Source: Nocardioides sp. AX2bis
GTDB taxonomy: Bacteria; Actinomycetota; Actinomycetes; Propionibacteriales; Nocardioidaceae
NCBI RefSeq assembly: GCF_902506435.1
Contig: NZ_LR733215.1
Span: forward strand, 1,090,710 to 1,154,709
Length of the DNA: 64,000 nucleotides
Direction: 5' to 3'
Below are positions 52,704-61,378 of the stretch, piece after piece. Every line of letters begins with the position of its first letter. Positions within the stretch are counted from its first letter, which is position 1. Made by a program: the position numbers and the translations under genes. Below the pieces are notes generated by a model. That model saw only the letters and a program-made list of their open reading frames with translations, was not told the DNA's origin and did no database searches.

Positions 52704-53978
52704 GTGACCGAGCAGGACGAGGGGCCACGGCCCGACGGCGCCCAGGACGTGCCGGGGCAGCGGCAGCGGCTGTTCTTCCACGTGGGCCTGCCCAAGAGCG
52801 GGTCGACCTACCTGCAGACCGTGCTCGGGACGCACCGCGCCCAGCTGCGCGAGCACGACCACGTCTACCCGTTCGTGGGCCGTGAGGGCATGTTCCACGC
52901 CGCGGTCGAGATGGCCGGCACCCCGGCGCGCTGGGGCCTGGACCCCGACGAGATCGACGGCACCTTCGCCCACCTGCTGCGCCGCGGTCGCCGCCTGGGC
53001 GGGACCGTCGTCCTCAGCCACGAGATCTTCGGCGCCGCGACGCAGGACCAGGTGGACGCCATCGCGCCCCTGCTCGCGGAGTTCGACCTGCACGTGGTCG
53101 TCACGGCGCGCGACCTCGGCCGGAGCGTCACCGCCGCCTGGCAGGAGGAGGTGAAGAACGGCCGTGTGCGCACGTTCGCGGAGTTCAGCGACGGACTGCT
53201 CGACGAGGACGCCACCGCGCCGGACGCCGGCCGCACCTTCTGGCGCTCCCAGCACCTGATGAACATCCTGGCCCGGTGGGGTGCGCTGGTGCCGCCCGAC
53301 CACGTCCACGTCGTGCCCTGCCCGCCCCCGGGCACGGCGCCGGCCCTGCTGTGGGAGCGGTTCGCCGAGGCCATCGACCTGCCGGCCGACGCGGTCGACC
53401 TGAGTGCGATCCCCACCCGCAACGAGTCGCTGGGCGCGCCGCAGGTGGCCTTCCTGCGTGAGGTGCTCGAGGCGGTCGACGACCGCCTCGAGCAGCCGTG
53501 GCACGCGCGGGTGGCGAAGCGGTGGTTCGCGCAGACGTTGCTCGGCGCGGTCCCCGCCGCCAAGCCGGTCGCCCCGGCGGAGCTGACCGAGCAGCTGGCC
53601 CGCATCGCGCGGAGCTGGGTCGAGGAGGTCGGGGCGGCGGGCTACCGCGTCCACGGCGACCTCGAGGACCTGGTGCCGCGCCCCACGGCCTCCGCGCACC
53701 CGCACCCCGACGACGTCCGGGCCGAGGACGTCCTCGCCGGCCTGCCCGGCGTGGTGGCCGAGATGCTGGTCCGGGTCCGGGGCCTGCACGAGGACGTGGG
53801 TGCGGCCCGCGCCGAGGCCGACGCGCTCGTGGTCGAGCGCGACCGGCTGAGCTCCCGGGTGGAGGAGCTGGAGGCCGCGGCCGCCGAGCCGCCCCCGCCC
53901 CCGCCGCCGGTCACGCGCTACCCCTGGGTGCCGCGTCGCGTCCGTGCCCTGCGACGTCGCCTCCGCCGGGGGGCCTAG
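52704..53978 (+). CDS. Sulfotransferase-like protein, paralogue C
   Basis: A 424-residue cluster member: HVGLPKSGSTYLQ from His26, VLSHEIFGAAT, HVVVTARDLGRSVTAAWQEEVKNG from about 130, HVVPCPPPGTAPALLWERF, TRNESLG and YRVHGDLEDLVPRP. A coiled coil (HEDVGAARAEADALVVERDRLSSRVEELEAAAAE) and a proline run precede the basic tail RVRALRRRLRRGA. Its TAG overlaps the TAG of the convergent gene in a single CTAG. GTG 52704 follows GGAGGGG. Confidence 0.82.
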   Translation: MTEQDEGPRPDGAQDVPGQRQRLFFHVGLPKSGSTYLQTVLGTHRAQLREHDHVYPFVGREGMFHAAVEMAGTPARWGLDPDEIDGTFAHLLRRGRRLGGTVVLSHEIFGAATQDQVDAIAPLLAEFDLHVVVTARDLGRSVTAAWQEEVKNGRVRTFAEFSDGLLDEDATAPDAGRTFWRSQHLMNILARWGALVPPDHVHVVPCPPPGTAPALLWERFAEAIDLPADAVDLSAIPTRNESLGAPQVAFLREVLEAVDDRLEQPWHARVAKRWFAQTLLGAVPAAKPVAPAELTEQLARIARSWVEEVGAAGYRVHGDLEDLVPRPTASAHPHPDDVRAEDVLAGLPGVVAEMLVRVRGLHEDVGAARAEADALVVERDRLSSRVEELEAAAAEPPPPPPPVTRYPWVPRRVRALRRRLRRGA

Positions 53979-55273
53979 CGGGCCGAGCGTCCCCGGTCGC
54001 GCAGCCCGCCCAGGGTGCGCCGCGCGCCCCGCAGGGCGCGCCTGGCCTCCCCGGCGGCCGTGGCGGCCGCGCCCTCGCCGGGGGTCCCGGCGCTCGGCGG
54101 GGTGGTCGGGCCCGCAGCCTTCTTCCCGCCGGCCTTCCCGCCGGTCTTCTTCCCGCCGGCCTTCCGTCGCTGCTTGGCCTTGCGGCGGGCCTGCCGATGC
54201 TGCTTGGCGTGCTCACGCGCCAGCTCGGCGATCACGACCGCGGCCGCGGTGGCGGCCTCGGCGTCCGTGACCGGCGCGTGGTCGTCGCCGGGCAGCGTCG
54301 GCCGCAGGAAGCCGTCGACGTCCCCCACCACCTCGGCGCCGTGGGCGCGCACCTCGTCCAGCTGGCGCCGGGACTCCTGGGCGGCCCAGTCCTCGAGGTC
54401 GCGGGGCAGGCGGATCCGGCCACCGGGTGAGCGCCGTCGCCGCATCATCGCCTGGACCCCGATGAACTTGCGGACGCTGTAGCGGTAGTCGCCGCGCAGG
54501 TCGGTGAGCGCGTCGCCGAGCGCCAGGTTGACCCGGCGCAGGACCTCGGCGTCCTCCCTGCTCAGCGACTGGTTGACCACGCGCGAGGGCACCCGCAGCT
54601 GCGCGCGGTCGATCCCGACCAGGTCGCAGAAGAGGTCGAGCAGGTCGGGCCGCGAGGTCCGGTCGTGCGGGACCAGCAGGACGTGCACCGTCAGCGGGCG
54701 GGCCCCGGCACGCCAGCGGCGTACGACGTCACCCACGTCCTGGCGCCGGCGGAAGAGCGCCGCCTCCTCGGCGGCCTCCGGCGTGGCGCCGGCAGCGTCG
54801 CGGACGGCCTCGGCGTAGGCGACGTACTCGCCGGTGTAGCGCGACTTGAGCTGCTGCTGCCACTCGCTGGGGATGGTCAGTGCCCAGGGTCGCGCCGTCA
54901 CGACCACGTGGGTGTCGAACTCCGCCAGCCCGTCGGCGACGATCGCAGTGGCCACGGCCGGCAGCTCGGCCATCGCCTCGAGCGTGATCAGGTGCCGCGG
55001 CCGGTCGCTGGCCCGGATCCGGTCGGCCAGGGCGGTGATCGCCGCGCGGGCCGGGGCGGGGTCGCCCGCGGCGGCGGTGCGCAGCGGCTCGACCAGGTCG
55101 CGGGTGGTCGAGCCGCGACCGAGCAGGGGCTGGGCCAGGCCCTGCTCCTCCAGCGCCTCCACGCTCCTGCCCAGGGCGTTCTGGAGCGCCGAGGTGCCCG
55201 ACTTGCGGCACCCCACGTGCAGGTACACCGTCTTGACCGGGTGCGTGCCCGGGCCCTCGCTCTGGTCGGCCAT
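53975..55273 (-). CDS. Sulfotransferase-like protein, paralogue D
   Basis: A 432-residue cluster member with a slightly divergent P-loop HVGCRKSGTSALQ; LITLEAMAELP replaces the usual S-x-E segment; HVVVTARPWALTIPSEWQQQLKSR, HVLLVPHDRTSRPDLLDLF, VVNQSLSREDAEVLRRVN and AEVVGDVDGFLRPT follow. Near the C-terminus is a lysine/glycine-rich stretch (RRKAKQRRKAGGKKTGGKAGGKK) before the basic ARRALRGARRTLGGLRDRG. ATG 55273 is preferred over an upstream in-frame start at 55309. Confidence 0.8.
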   Translation of the reverse strand: MADQSEGPGTHPVKTVYLHVGCRKSGTSALQNALGRSVEALEEQGLAQPLLGRGSTTRDLVEPLRTAAAGDPAPARAAITALADRIRASDRPRHLITLEAMAELPAVATAIVADGLAEFDTHVVVTARPWALTIPSEWQQQLKSRYTGEYVAYAEAVRDAAGATPEAAEEAALFRRRQDVGDVVRRWRAGARPLTVHVLLVPHDRTSRPDLLDLFCDLVGIDRAQLRVPSRVVNQSLSREDAEVLRRVNLALGDALTDLRGDYRYSVRKFIGVQAMMRRRRSPGGRIRLPRDLEDWAAQESRRQLDEVRAHGAEVVGDVDGFLRPTLPGDDHAPVTDAEAATAAAVVIAELAREHAKQHRQARRKAKQRRKAGGKKTGGKAGGKKAAGPTTPPSAGTPGEGAAATAAGEARRALRGARRTLGGLRDRGRSAR

Positions 55274-55397
55274 GCGCTCATCCTGTCCGGGGGGTGCGAG
55301 CGGCGACAAGGCGGGACCCGGCGGTGACCGTTGTCACAGGGTGGCTGCGGGCTACCCGGCGGTAGGGTCGTGCGAACCGCTCGAAGGGAGCCGACCC

Positions 55398-56591
55398 ATG
55401 GGACGCCTGTGCCAGACCGACGGACTGACCGAGGACCAGCAGGAGATCCTCAAGGCCGTCCGGGCCTTCACCGAGGAGAAGATCATCCCGGTGGCCACCG
55501 AGCTCGAGCACGCTGACGAGTACCCCACGGAGATCGTCGAGGGCCTCAAGGAGCTCGGTGTCTTCGGCCTGATGATCCCCGAGGAGTACGACGGCCTCGG
55601 TCAGTCGCTGCTGACCTACGCCCTGTGCGTGGAGGAGATCGCGCGCGGCTGGATGAGCGTCTCGGGCGTCATCAACACCCACTTCATCGTCGCCTACATG
55701 CTGATGCGCCACGGCACCGAGGAGCAGAAGCGTCGCTACCTGCCGCGGATGGCCACCGGCGAGGTCCGCGGGGCCTTCTCGATGTCCGAGCCGGGCCTGG
55801 GCTCCGACGTCTCGGCGATCAAGACCAAGGCAGTGAAGACCGACGAGGGCTACGAGATCACCGGCCAGAAGATGTGGCTGACCAACGGTGGCTCGGCCAA
55901 CCTGGTCGCCGTCCTGGTGCGCACCGACGAGGGTGCCGACTCCCCGCACAAGAACATGACGACCTTCCTGGTGGAGAAGGAGCCCGGCTTCGGCGAGACC
56001 GCCCAGGGCGTCACGGTGCCGGGCAAGATCGACAAGATGGGCTACAAGGGCATCGACACCACCGAGCTGGTCCTGGAGGGGCACCGGCTCGGCGCCGACC
56101 AGGTGCTCGGCGAGGCGCCCGGCCAGGGCTTCTACCAGATGATGGACGGGGTCGAGGTCGGCCGCGTCAACGTCGCGGCGCGGGCCTGCGGCATCGCGAA
56201 CCGGGCCTTCGAGCTCGGCATCGACTACGCCCAGACCCGTGAGACCTTCGGCAAGCCGATCGCCCAGCACCAGGCGATCCTCTTCCGCCTCGCCGAGATG
56301 GCCACCAAGGTCGAGACCGCCCACACCATGATGGTCCGCGCCGCGACCATGAAGGACGCCGGGCAGCGCAACGACGTCGAGGCCGGGATGGCCAAGATGC
56401 TCGCCTCGGAGTACTGCAACGAGGTCGTCCAGGACTCCTTCCGCATCCACGGGGGCTACGGCTACTCCAAGGAGTACGAGATCGAGCGGCTCTACCGTGA
56501 GGCGGCGTTCATGCTGATCGGCGAGGGCACCTCCGACATCCAGAAGATGGTCATCGGGCGACGCATGCTGCAGGAGTACGCGCAGCGCTGA
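55398..56591 (+). CDS. Acyl-CoA dehydrogenase
   Basis: A 397-residue FAD-dependent acyl-CoA dehydrogenase. Visible: LTEDQQEILKAVRAFTEEKIIPVA, GVFGLMIPEEYDG, the FAD/substrate segment GAFSMSEPGLGSDV, KMWLTNGG, RETFGKPIAQHQAI, RIHGGYGYSKEYEIERLYREA and the catalytic Glu376 in IGEGTSDIQ. It oxidises acyl-CoA in beta-oxidation or branched-chain amino acid breakdown. It interrupts the sulfotransferase cluster and may act with the MaoC-like gene at 62.6 kb. A GAAGGGAG ribosome-binding site precedes ATG 55398. Confidence 0.93.
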   Translation: MGRLCQTDGLTEDQQEILKAVRAFTEEKIIPVATELEHADEYPTEIVEGLKELGVFGLMIPEEYDGLGQSLLTYALCVEEIARGWMSVSGVINTHFIVAYMLMRHGTEEQKRRYLPRMATGEVRGAFSMSEPGLGSDVSAIKTKAVKTDEGYEITGQKMWLTNGGSANLVAVLVRTDEGADSPHKNMTTFLVEKEPGFGETAQGVTVPGKIDKMGYKGIDTTELVLEGHRLGADQVLGEAPGQGFYQMMDGVEVGRVNVAARACGIANRAFELGIDYAQTRETFGKPIAQHQAILFRLAEMATKVETAHTMMVRAATMKDAGQRNDVEAGMAKMLASEYCNEVVQDSFRIHGGYGYSKEYEIERLYREAAFMLIGEGTSDIQKMVIGRRMLQEYAQR

Positions 56592-56621
56592 CCGGGCCGC
56601 GCGATGTCCTAGAGTCGTCTG

Positions 56622-56639
56622 CCGGTCGATCCCGACCGG
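56622..56639 (+). terminator. Short hairpin between acyl-CoA dehydrogenase and sulfotransferase genes
   Basis: CCGGTCG and CGACCGG flank ATCC, 31 nt after the stop. It could be a weak terminator or part of the next leader. Confidence 0.35.
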
Positions 56640-56672
56640 TGGACGGCCTGCGGGCCAGGAGCGAGGAGCGAC

Positions 56673-57746
56673 GTGGCAGAACGGGTCGTGCTCCACATCG
56701 GCACGATGAAGTCGGGCACCACCTACCTGCAGACGCTGCTGATGGGCGAGGGCCTCGAGGGGTCGTCGGGCTTCTACGTCGGGCAGAGGTTCGGGGTCCA
56801 GACGGCGGCGGTGCTGCGCCTGATGCGCGGCGAGGGTGAACGGCGCACCCAGGCCTGGGACCGGTTGGTCGAGGAGGTCGGTGCCCGCGACGGCGTCGCG
56901 GTCTTCTCCCAGGAGTTCCTGGCCTTCGTCGGCCAGGACCGGGTCTCCGAGATCGTCGGCTCGTTCGCCGGCACCCCGGTCGAGGTCGTGCTGACCGTGC
57001 GGGACCAGCACGGGGCGCTGCCGGCGCAGTGGCAGAGCTACGTCCGCAACGCCGGGACCTCCGACCTGGCCGCCTACCTGCGCGAGCTCGAGGGCGGCGA
57101 CCGCTCGCTGAAGTCGGTGCGCAGCTACCGGCGCGCCCAGCACGTCCCGGGGATCGTGCGGCGGTGGGCCCGCCACCCCGACGTCTCCTCGTTCACCGCC
57201 GTCGTCGTCCCGGCGCCGGGTGGGGACCGCTCCGAGCTCTGGCGCCGGTTCAGCCGGGCCGCCGGTCTCGACGGACCGGACTCCCCGGACCCGCGTTCGC
57301 GGACCAACGAGTCGCTGGGGCAGGCCTCGTGCGAGGCGCTGCGGCTGCTCAACGAGCACCTCGCGGACCTTCCGCGGGCGGGCTACGAGACCGCCCGCGA
57401 CGAGGTGCTGCCCGCGCTGCTGCCGCTGCGTGCCGAGGAGGAGCGCGCCGAGCTCGACTCGCGCGGCTCGGACCTGGCCTGTGCGTTGAACGCCGGCATC
57501 CGGCGCGCCCTGGGCACCCAGGGCGTGAGCGTGGTCGGGTCCCTCGACGAGCTCCCCGTCGAGCGTCCTGCCGGTACGCCTCCCGGGCACCTCGGCTGCG
57601 TGCGCCCGCCCGACCCGGCCGCGGTGCACCGCGCGCTCGCGGCCGTCCACGGCACGGTGCTGCCCGGCGCCGGGCCCCCCGCGAGCGACGTCGGCGGCCT
57701 CGCGCGGCTCCTCGGCACGACGCTCGCGGCCCGGCACGCCGGGTGA
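56673..57746 (+). CDS. Sulfotransferase-like protein, paralogue E
   Basis: A 357-residue cluster member: HIGTMKSGTTYLQ from His8, VFSQEFLAFVG, VVLTVRDQHGALPAQWQSYVRNAG, VVVPAPGGDRSELWRRF, RTNESLGQASCEALRLLN and VVGSLDELPVERP. It lacks the Arg-rich tail seen in A-D. A regular leader with GGAGCGAGGAGC precedes GTG 56673, and TAGAGT (56610-56615) may be its -10 element. Confidence 0.82.
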   Translation: MAERVVLHIGTMKSGTTYLQTLLMGEGLEGSSGFYVGQRFGVQTAAVLRLMRGEGERRTQAWDRLVEEVGARDGVAVFSQEFLAFVGQDRVSEIVGSFAGTPVEVVLTVRDQHGALPAQWQSYVRNAGTSDLAAYLRELEGGDRSLKSVRSYRRAQHVPGIVRRWARHPDVSSFTAVVVPAPGGDRSELWRRFSRAAGLDGPDSPDPRSRTNESLGQASCEALRLLNEHLADLPRAGYETARDEVLPALLPLRAEEERAELDSRGSDLACALNAGIRRALGTQGVSVVGSLDELPVERPAGTPPGHLGCVRPPDPAAVHRALAAVHGTVLPGAGPPASDVGGLARLLGTTLAARHAG

Positions 57747-57780
57747 GCGTGCCCGGCGTCGGGCGGCCCGGACCGTCTCC

Positions 57781-57786
57781 TAGGGT
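57781..57786 (+). promoter_or_regulatory. -10 element of leaderless type before a 7-codon ORF
   Basis: TAGGGT, 7 nt before GTG 57794. Confidence 0.5.
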
Positions 57787-57793
57787 GGGGCGC

Positions 57794-57817
57794 GTGGCTG
57801 CCGAGGAACGTCCGTGA
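57794..57817 (+). CDS. Seven-codon leader ORF (MAAEERP)
   Basis: GTG 57794 opens a frame reading MAAEERP and ending in TGA at 57815-57817. The stop overlaps the GTG of paralogue F as GTGA. With the -10 hexamer exactly 7 nt upstream, the transcript would start at this codon, so ribosomes could reach paralogue F by termination-reinitiation. A frameshift separating the true start from paralogue F is the alternative. Confidence 0.4.
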   Translation: MAAEERP

Positions 57818-58902
57818 GGTCTCCGCTCCCGCGGTCGGACCGGCCCGTGGTGACCCTGCACGTGGGCACGCCGAAGAGCGGCACCACGTCGCTGCAGGAC
57901 ATCTGCGCGCGCAACCGCGACCTGCTGCGCGAGCACGGCTACCTGTACCCCGGCCAGGCCTCCGCGCACTTCATCGAGGCGATGAGCCTGCGCGACTCCG
58001 GGTTCCGCGGGCACACCTTCGAGGCGGCCGAGGGCGCGTGGGAGCGGGTCGTGGCCGAGATCGAGGCGCACGACGGCCCCGCCCTGATCTCCCACGAGAC
58101 CCTCGGCGGGTCGGCGCCGAAGATCGTCAAGCGCGCCGTCCGGTCGTTGCGCGGACGGACCGTACGGGTCGTGGTCACCTGCCGCGACCTCGGCCGGCAG
58201 CTGCCCGCGGTGTGGCAGGAGGGCGTCAAGAACGGCGACACCGAGACCTACGAGGAGTTCCTCGCCACGACCTTCGCAGCCTGGGAGCGCGGTGAGACCG
58301 CGACCGGGGCGTGGCGCGGGCAGAACCTGCTGGCGATGGGGGAGCGCTGGGCCGCCGGGGTGGGTGCCGAGCAGGTGCGGTTCGTGACGGTGCCGCCGGC
58401 CGGCGCGGACAAGGACCTGCTCTGGCAGCGCTTCCGCGAGGCCACCGGGCTCCCGGACGCCGCGTACGCCATCCCGCGCAAGCCGCGCAACCAGTCGCTG
58501 GGGACGGTCGAGACCGAGCTGCTGCGGCGGGTCGTGGCCCGGCTGCCCGAGGACGTCCCGTGGCCGGTCTTCGCCCGGCAGGTCAAGCGCCGGTTGGCGC
58601 AGCGCCGTCTGGGGGACCGACGGGCCGGGGGGACCCTCGGCGTGCCGGAGGCCTACCAGCGCGTGACCACCGAGGTCGCCGACCAGATCGTGGACGGCCT
58701 GCGCTCCGCGGGCTACCCGGTCGTGGGCGACCTGGAGGACCTGCGGACGGGACCGGGCGAGGGCACCAGCCCCGCCGACGTCTCCGACGCCGTGCTGCTC
58801 GAGCGTGCCCTGGACCTGCTGGCCCCGCTGGTGCTGGCCGACCGGCCCGAGGACAAGGCGCGCCCGCAGGACACCGACGCGGCCGAGGAGCCCGACTCCT
58901 GA
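57814..58902 (+). CDS. Sulfotransferase-like protein, paralogue F
   Basis: A 362-residue cluster member: VTLHVGTPKSGTTSLQ near the start, LISHETLGGSA, RVVVTCRDLGRQLPAVWQEGVKNG, RFVTVPPAGADKDLLWQRF, PRNQSLGTVETELLRRVV and YPVVGDLEDLRTGP. The C-terminus is acidic (RPEDKARPQDTDAAEEPDS), unlike its paralogues. GTG 57814 overlaps the leader ORF stop; the gene converges on the fusion gene with a 4-nt gap. Confidence 0.82.
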   Translation: MRSPLPRSDRPVVTLHVGTPKSGTTSLQDICARNRDLLREHGYLYPGQASAHFIEAMSLRDSGFRGHTFEAAEGAWERVVAEIEAHDGPALISHETLGGSAPKIVKRAVRSLRGRTVRVVVTCRDLGRQLPAVWQEGVKNGDTETYEEFLATTFAAWERGETATGAWRGQNLLAMGERWAAGVGAEQVRFVTVPPAGADKDLLWQRFREATGLPDAAYAIPRKPRNQSLGTVETELLRRVVARLPEDVPWPVFARQVKRRLAQRRLGDRRAGGTLGVPEAYQRVTTEVADQIVDGLRSAGYPVVGDLEDLRTGPGEGTSPADVSDAVLLERALDLLAPLVLADRPEDKARPQDTDAAEEPDS

Positions 58903-58906
58903 GGAC

Positions 58907-61267
58907 CTAGTCGTCGCCGCGGGTGGCGGCGAGGTCCTCGACGAGGTCGACCCAGCGGTCCACGACGGTGCCGACCTGGTAGGCGCGGGCCGACTCCAGG
59001 GCCCGGGCTCCGAGCCGGCGCCGGAGGTCCTCGTCGTCCATCAGGCGGCGCAGCGCGTCGGTCAGGGCCGCCACGTCGCCCTCCGGGACCAGCAGCCCGT
59101 TGTCGCCGTCGGTGATCAGCTGCCGCGGGCCCTCGGGGCAGTCGAAGGAGACCGGGGGGACGCCCTTGCTCAGGGCCTCGAGGAGCACCATGGGCAGGCC
59201 CTCGTAGCGCGACGACATCGCGTAGACCGAGGAGTCGGCCAGCTCCTGCTCGAGCTGCTGGGTGACGCCCCCGAGCACGATCCGGTCGCCCACGCCGGCC
59301 GCCTCGACCTGGTCGCGGTGCTCCTCCCACAGCTGACCGTCGCCGAAGATGCGCAGCTGCCAGTCCGGGTGGCTCGCCGCCAGGGGCACCCAGGCCGCGA
59401 TCAGGCGCTCGAAGCCCTTCTGGCGGGTCATCCGCCCGGCCGCGACCACGACCTTGCGCGTCAGGGGGGCGGCCTGGCCGACCTCGAAGGGCGTGGGGTT
59501 CGGCAGCGCCCCCGTGCGTGGCGCGGTGGGTCCGAGGTAGTCGCGCCACCGGTCGAGGTCGGCGTCGGTCAGCGTCAGCAGCGCGTCCAGGGCGCGGACG
59601 CCCCCGGAGCCGAGGGCCACCTCGCGCAGGGCCGCGCGCAGCGCCTCGGGGCGGGGCAGGAAGGAGAGGTGCTCCTGGTGCACCAGCAGCGAGCGCGGGT
59701 CGGCCCAGCGGCTCGCCGCCACGGCGAACTCCGGGCGGGTGCTGACCACGACCCCGGGCTCGAGGGCGGCGAGCTGCTCCTCGAGGAGGTCGTCCACGTG
59801 GGCGGTGAAGGTGCGGTGGGTCTCGGTGGCCAGCGACGACGGCTGACGGTCGCGGGCGCGGGCCCGGGAGTCGGCCTCCGGGTCGCGCCGCGCCGTGGGG
59901 CGCAGCACGTCGGGGTGGTCGGGGTCGTACCGCTCCCGCAGGGCGATGATGCGGACGGCGGGGTCGACCGTCAGGGCCGGCTCCGCCGAGGACCGGGACA
60001 GGGTGATGACCGTGACCTCGCAGCCGCGACGCACCAGCTCCTCGGCCGTGGTGAACACGGTGCGCGCGATGCCGCCCGCGGCGTAGGCCGAGGGCACCAG
60101 GAAGGTCCAGCGGCGGGTGCGCGCCGACCCGGGCAGGCGCGGCCCGGTCGGCTCGGCGGTCGGCTCGTCGGTCGGGTCGGGCGCGACCGGCCCGTCCTGC
60201 TGCCCGTCCTGGTCGTCGTCCTCGTCGGGGGCCGGGTCGGCGCCGGCGTCGCGGAGGCGGGTCCGCAGCAGCCCGACGGCCAGGTCGCGGCCGGCGACCA
60301 CCAGCTCGGCGTCGGTGACGTCGTCGGGATGGCGCGCACCGGGCCGGTCGTCGGTGCCGAGGAGGTCCTCCAGGTCGCCGGTCACCTGGCAGCCGAGGGC
60401 CCGCAGGTCGGCCACGGCCTGCTCGGCGCGGGCGCCGAGGGCGGCGGCCAGGCGGGGACCCACCCCGATCGGGTCGCCGGGCATGTCGGTCAGCACCTCG
60501 CGCACCACCGCGCGTCGCAGCCAGCGCGAGTGGGAGTGCCAGCTGCTGTCGACCAGGTCGACCTCGTCGCGCAGCGCGGGGCCGTACTCCTGCATCAGGC
60601 GCGCGGCCTGGAGCGAGAGGGACTCGTTGGCCTGGGGCGCGGCCGGCTCCACGGCGTCGGGGGCCAGCCCCAGGGTGCCTGCGAAGCGCTCCCAGAGCTC
60701 GCTGGGGCGTCGGGGGCGGGCGGGGGCGGTCACGACGTGCACGCGCCCCGCACCGACCACCCCGGCCCACCGGCGTGCCACCAGGGCGGGGTCGATGACC
60801 TCCCAGGTCCACTTCTGCTCCGGGTCGTCGAGGGAGACCACGAAGTCGTCCAGCGCGTGACCGCGTCCCACCTTGAGCGACTCCTGCCAGGCGGCCGGGA
60901 CCAGGCGCACCAGCGGCCGGGTCGTGACGACGACCTCGACCGCGTCGCCGCCGAGCTGCTCGACCGCAGCGGCGGCCTGCTCGTCCGAGGCGCTGAGCCA
61001 CCACTCGTTGGAGAGCACGACGGTGCCGGGGTGGGCGACGGCCTCGTCGCGCACCGCGCGCCACAACCGGGCCTTGCGGCCACGGGCGCCGGGCAGGTGG
61101 AGGTCGTTGCGGACCGCGATCGAGGCCCGGTTCTGGTCGAAGGAGCGCTCACCGGGCACGAGGACCCCGTGGGCGGCGAGCTCGGCGCGACGCTCCCAGA
61201 GGGTGGCCTGCAGGAAGGTGGTGCCGGACTTGGGGGTGCCCACGTGGAGCAGGACGCGCTGCGCCAA
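58907..61267 (-). CDS. Sulfotransferase-like domain fused to a GT4 glycosyltransferase (paralogue G)
   Basis: A 786-residue fusion. Residues 1-330: VLLHVGTPKSGTTFLQ, VLSNEWWLSAS, VVVTTRPLVRLVPAAWQESLKVG, HVVTAPARPRRPSELWERF, QANESLS and CQVTGDLEDL. An acidic linker (about 345-375, DEDDDQDGQQDG) joins a GT-B domain from about 388: FLVPSAYAAGGIARTVFTTAEELVRRG, VAAGRMTRQKGFERLIAAW and the donor-site SSRYEGLPMVLLEALSKG. Glycosylation and sulfation by one chain would tie both steps to the same glycan. The start is TTG 61267, 6 nt after GAGGAG; no ATG or GTG in frame is nearer. Confidence 0.85.
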   Translation of the reverse strand: MAQRVLLHVGTPKSGTTFLQATLWERRAELAAHGVLVPGERSFDQNRASIAVRNDLHLPGARGRKARLWRAVRDEAVAHPGTVVLSNEWWLSASDEQAAAAVEQLGGDAVEVVVTTRPLVRLVPAAWQESLKVGRGHALDDFVVSLDDPEQKWTWEVIDPALVARRWAGVVGAGRVHVVTAPARPRRPSELWERFAGTLGLAPDAVEPAAPQANESLSLQAARLMQEYGPALRDEVDLVDSSWHSHSRWLRRAVVREVLTDMPGDPIGVGPRLAAALGARAEQAVADLRALGCQVTGDLEDLLGTDDRPGARHPDDVTDAELVVAGRDLAVGLLRTRLRDAGADPAPDEDDDQDGQQDGPVAPDPTDEPTAEPTGPRLPGSARTRRWTFLVPSAYAAGGIARTVFTTAEELVRRGCEVTVITLSRSSAEPALTVDPAVRIIALRERYDPDHPDVLRPTARRDPEADSRARARDRQPSSLATETHRTFTAHVDDLLEEQLAALEPGVVVSTRPEFAVAASRWADPRSLLVHQEHLSFLPRPEALRAALREVALGSGGVRALDALLTLTDADLDRWRDYLGPTAPRTGALPNPTPFEVGQAAPLTRKVVVAAGRMTRQKGFERLIAAWVPLAASHPDWQLRIFGDGQLWEEHRDQVEAAGVGDRIVLGGVTQQLEQELADSSVYAMSSRYEGLPMVLLEALSKGVPPVSFDCPEGPRQLITDGDNGLLVPEGDVAALTDALRRLMDDEDLRRRLGARALESARAYQVGTVVDRWVDLVEDLAATRGDD

Positions 61268-61302
61268 CGGTGACTCCTCGGTGGTGGTCGGGTCTGGTCG
61301 GT

Positions 61303-61309
61303 CTAGGGT
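61303..61309. promoter_or_regulatory. Overlapping divergent -10 elements
   Basis: TAGGGT on the forward strand (61303-61308) and TACCCT on the reverse strand (61304-61309) nearly coincide between paralogue G and paralogue H; both genes have ribosome-binding sites. Confidence 0.4.
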
Positions 61310-61378
61310 AGAGGGCGCTGCGCCGGCCTGTCCGAGGCGGCGCCCGACACTCTGCCGACGACCGGAAGGCCCCTGCTG

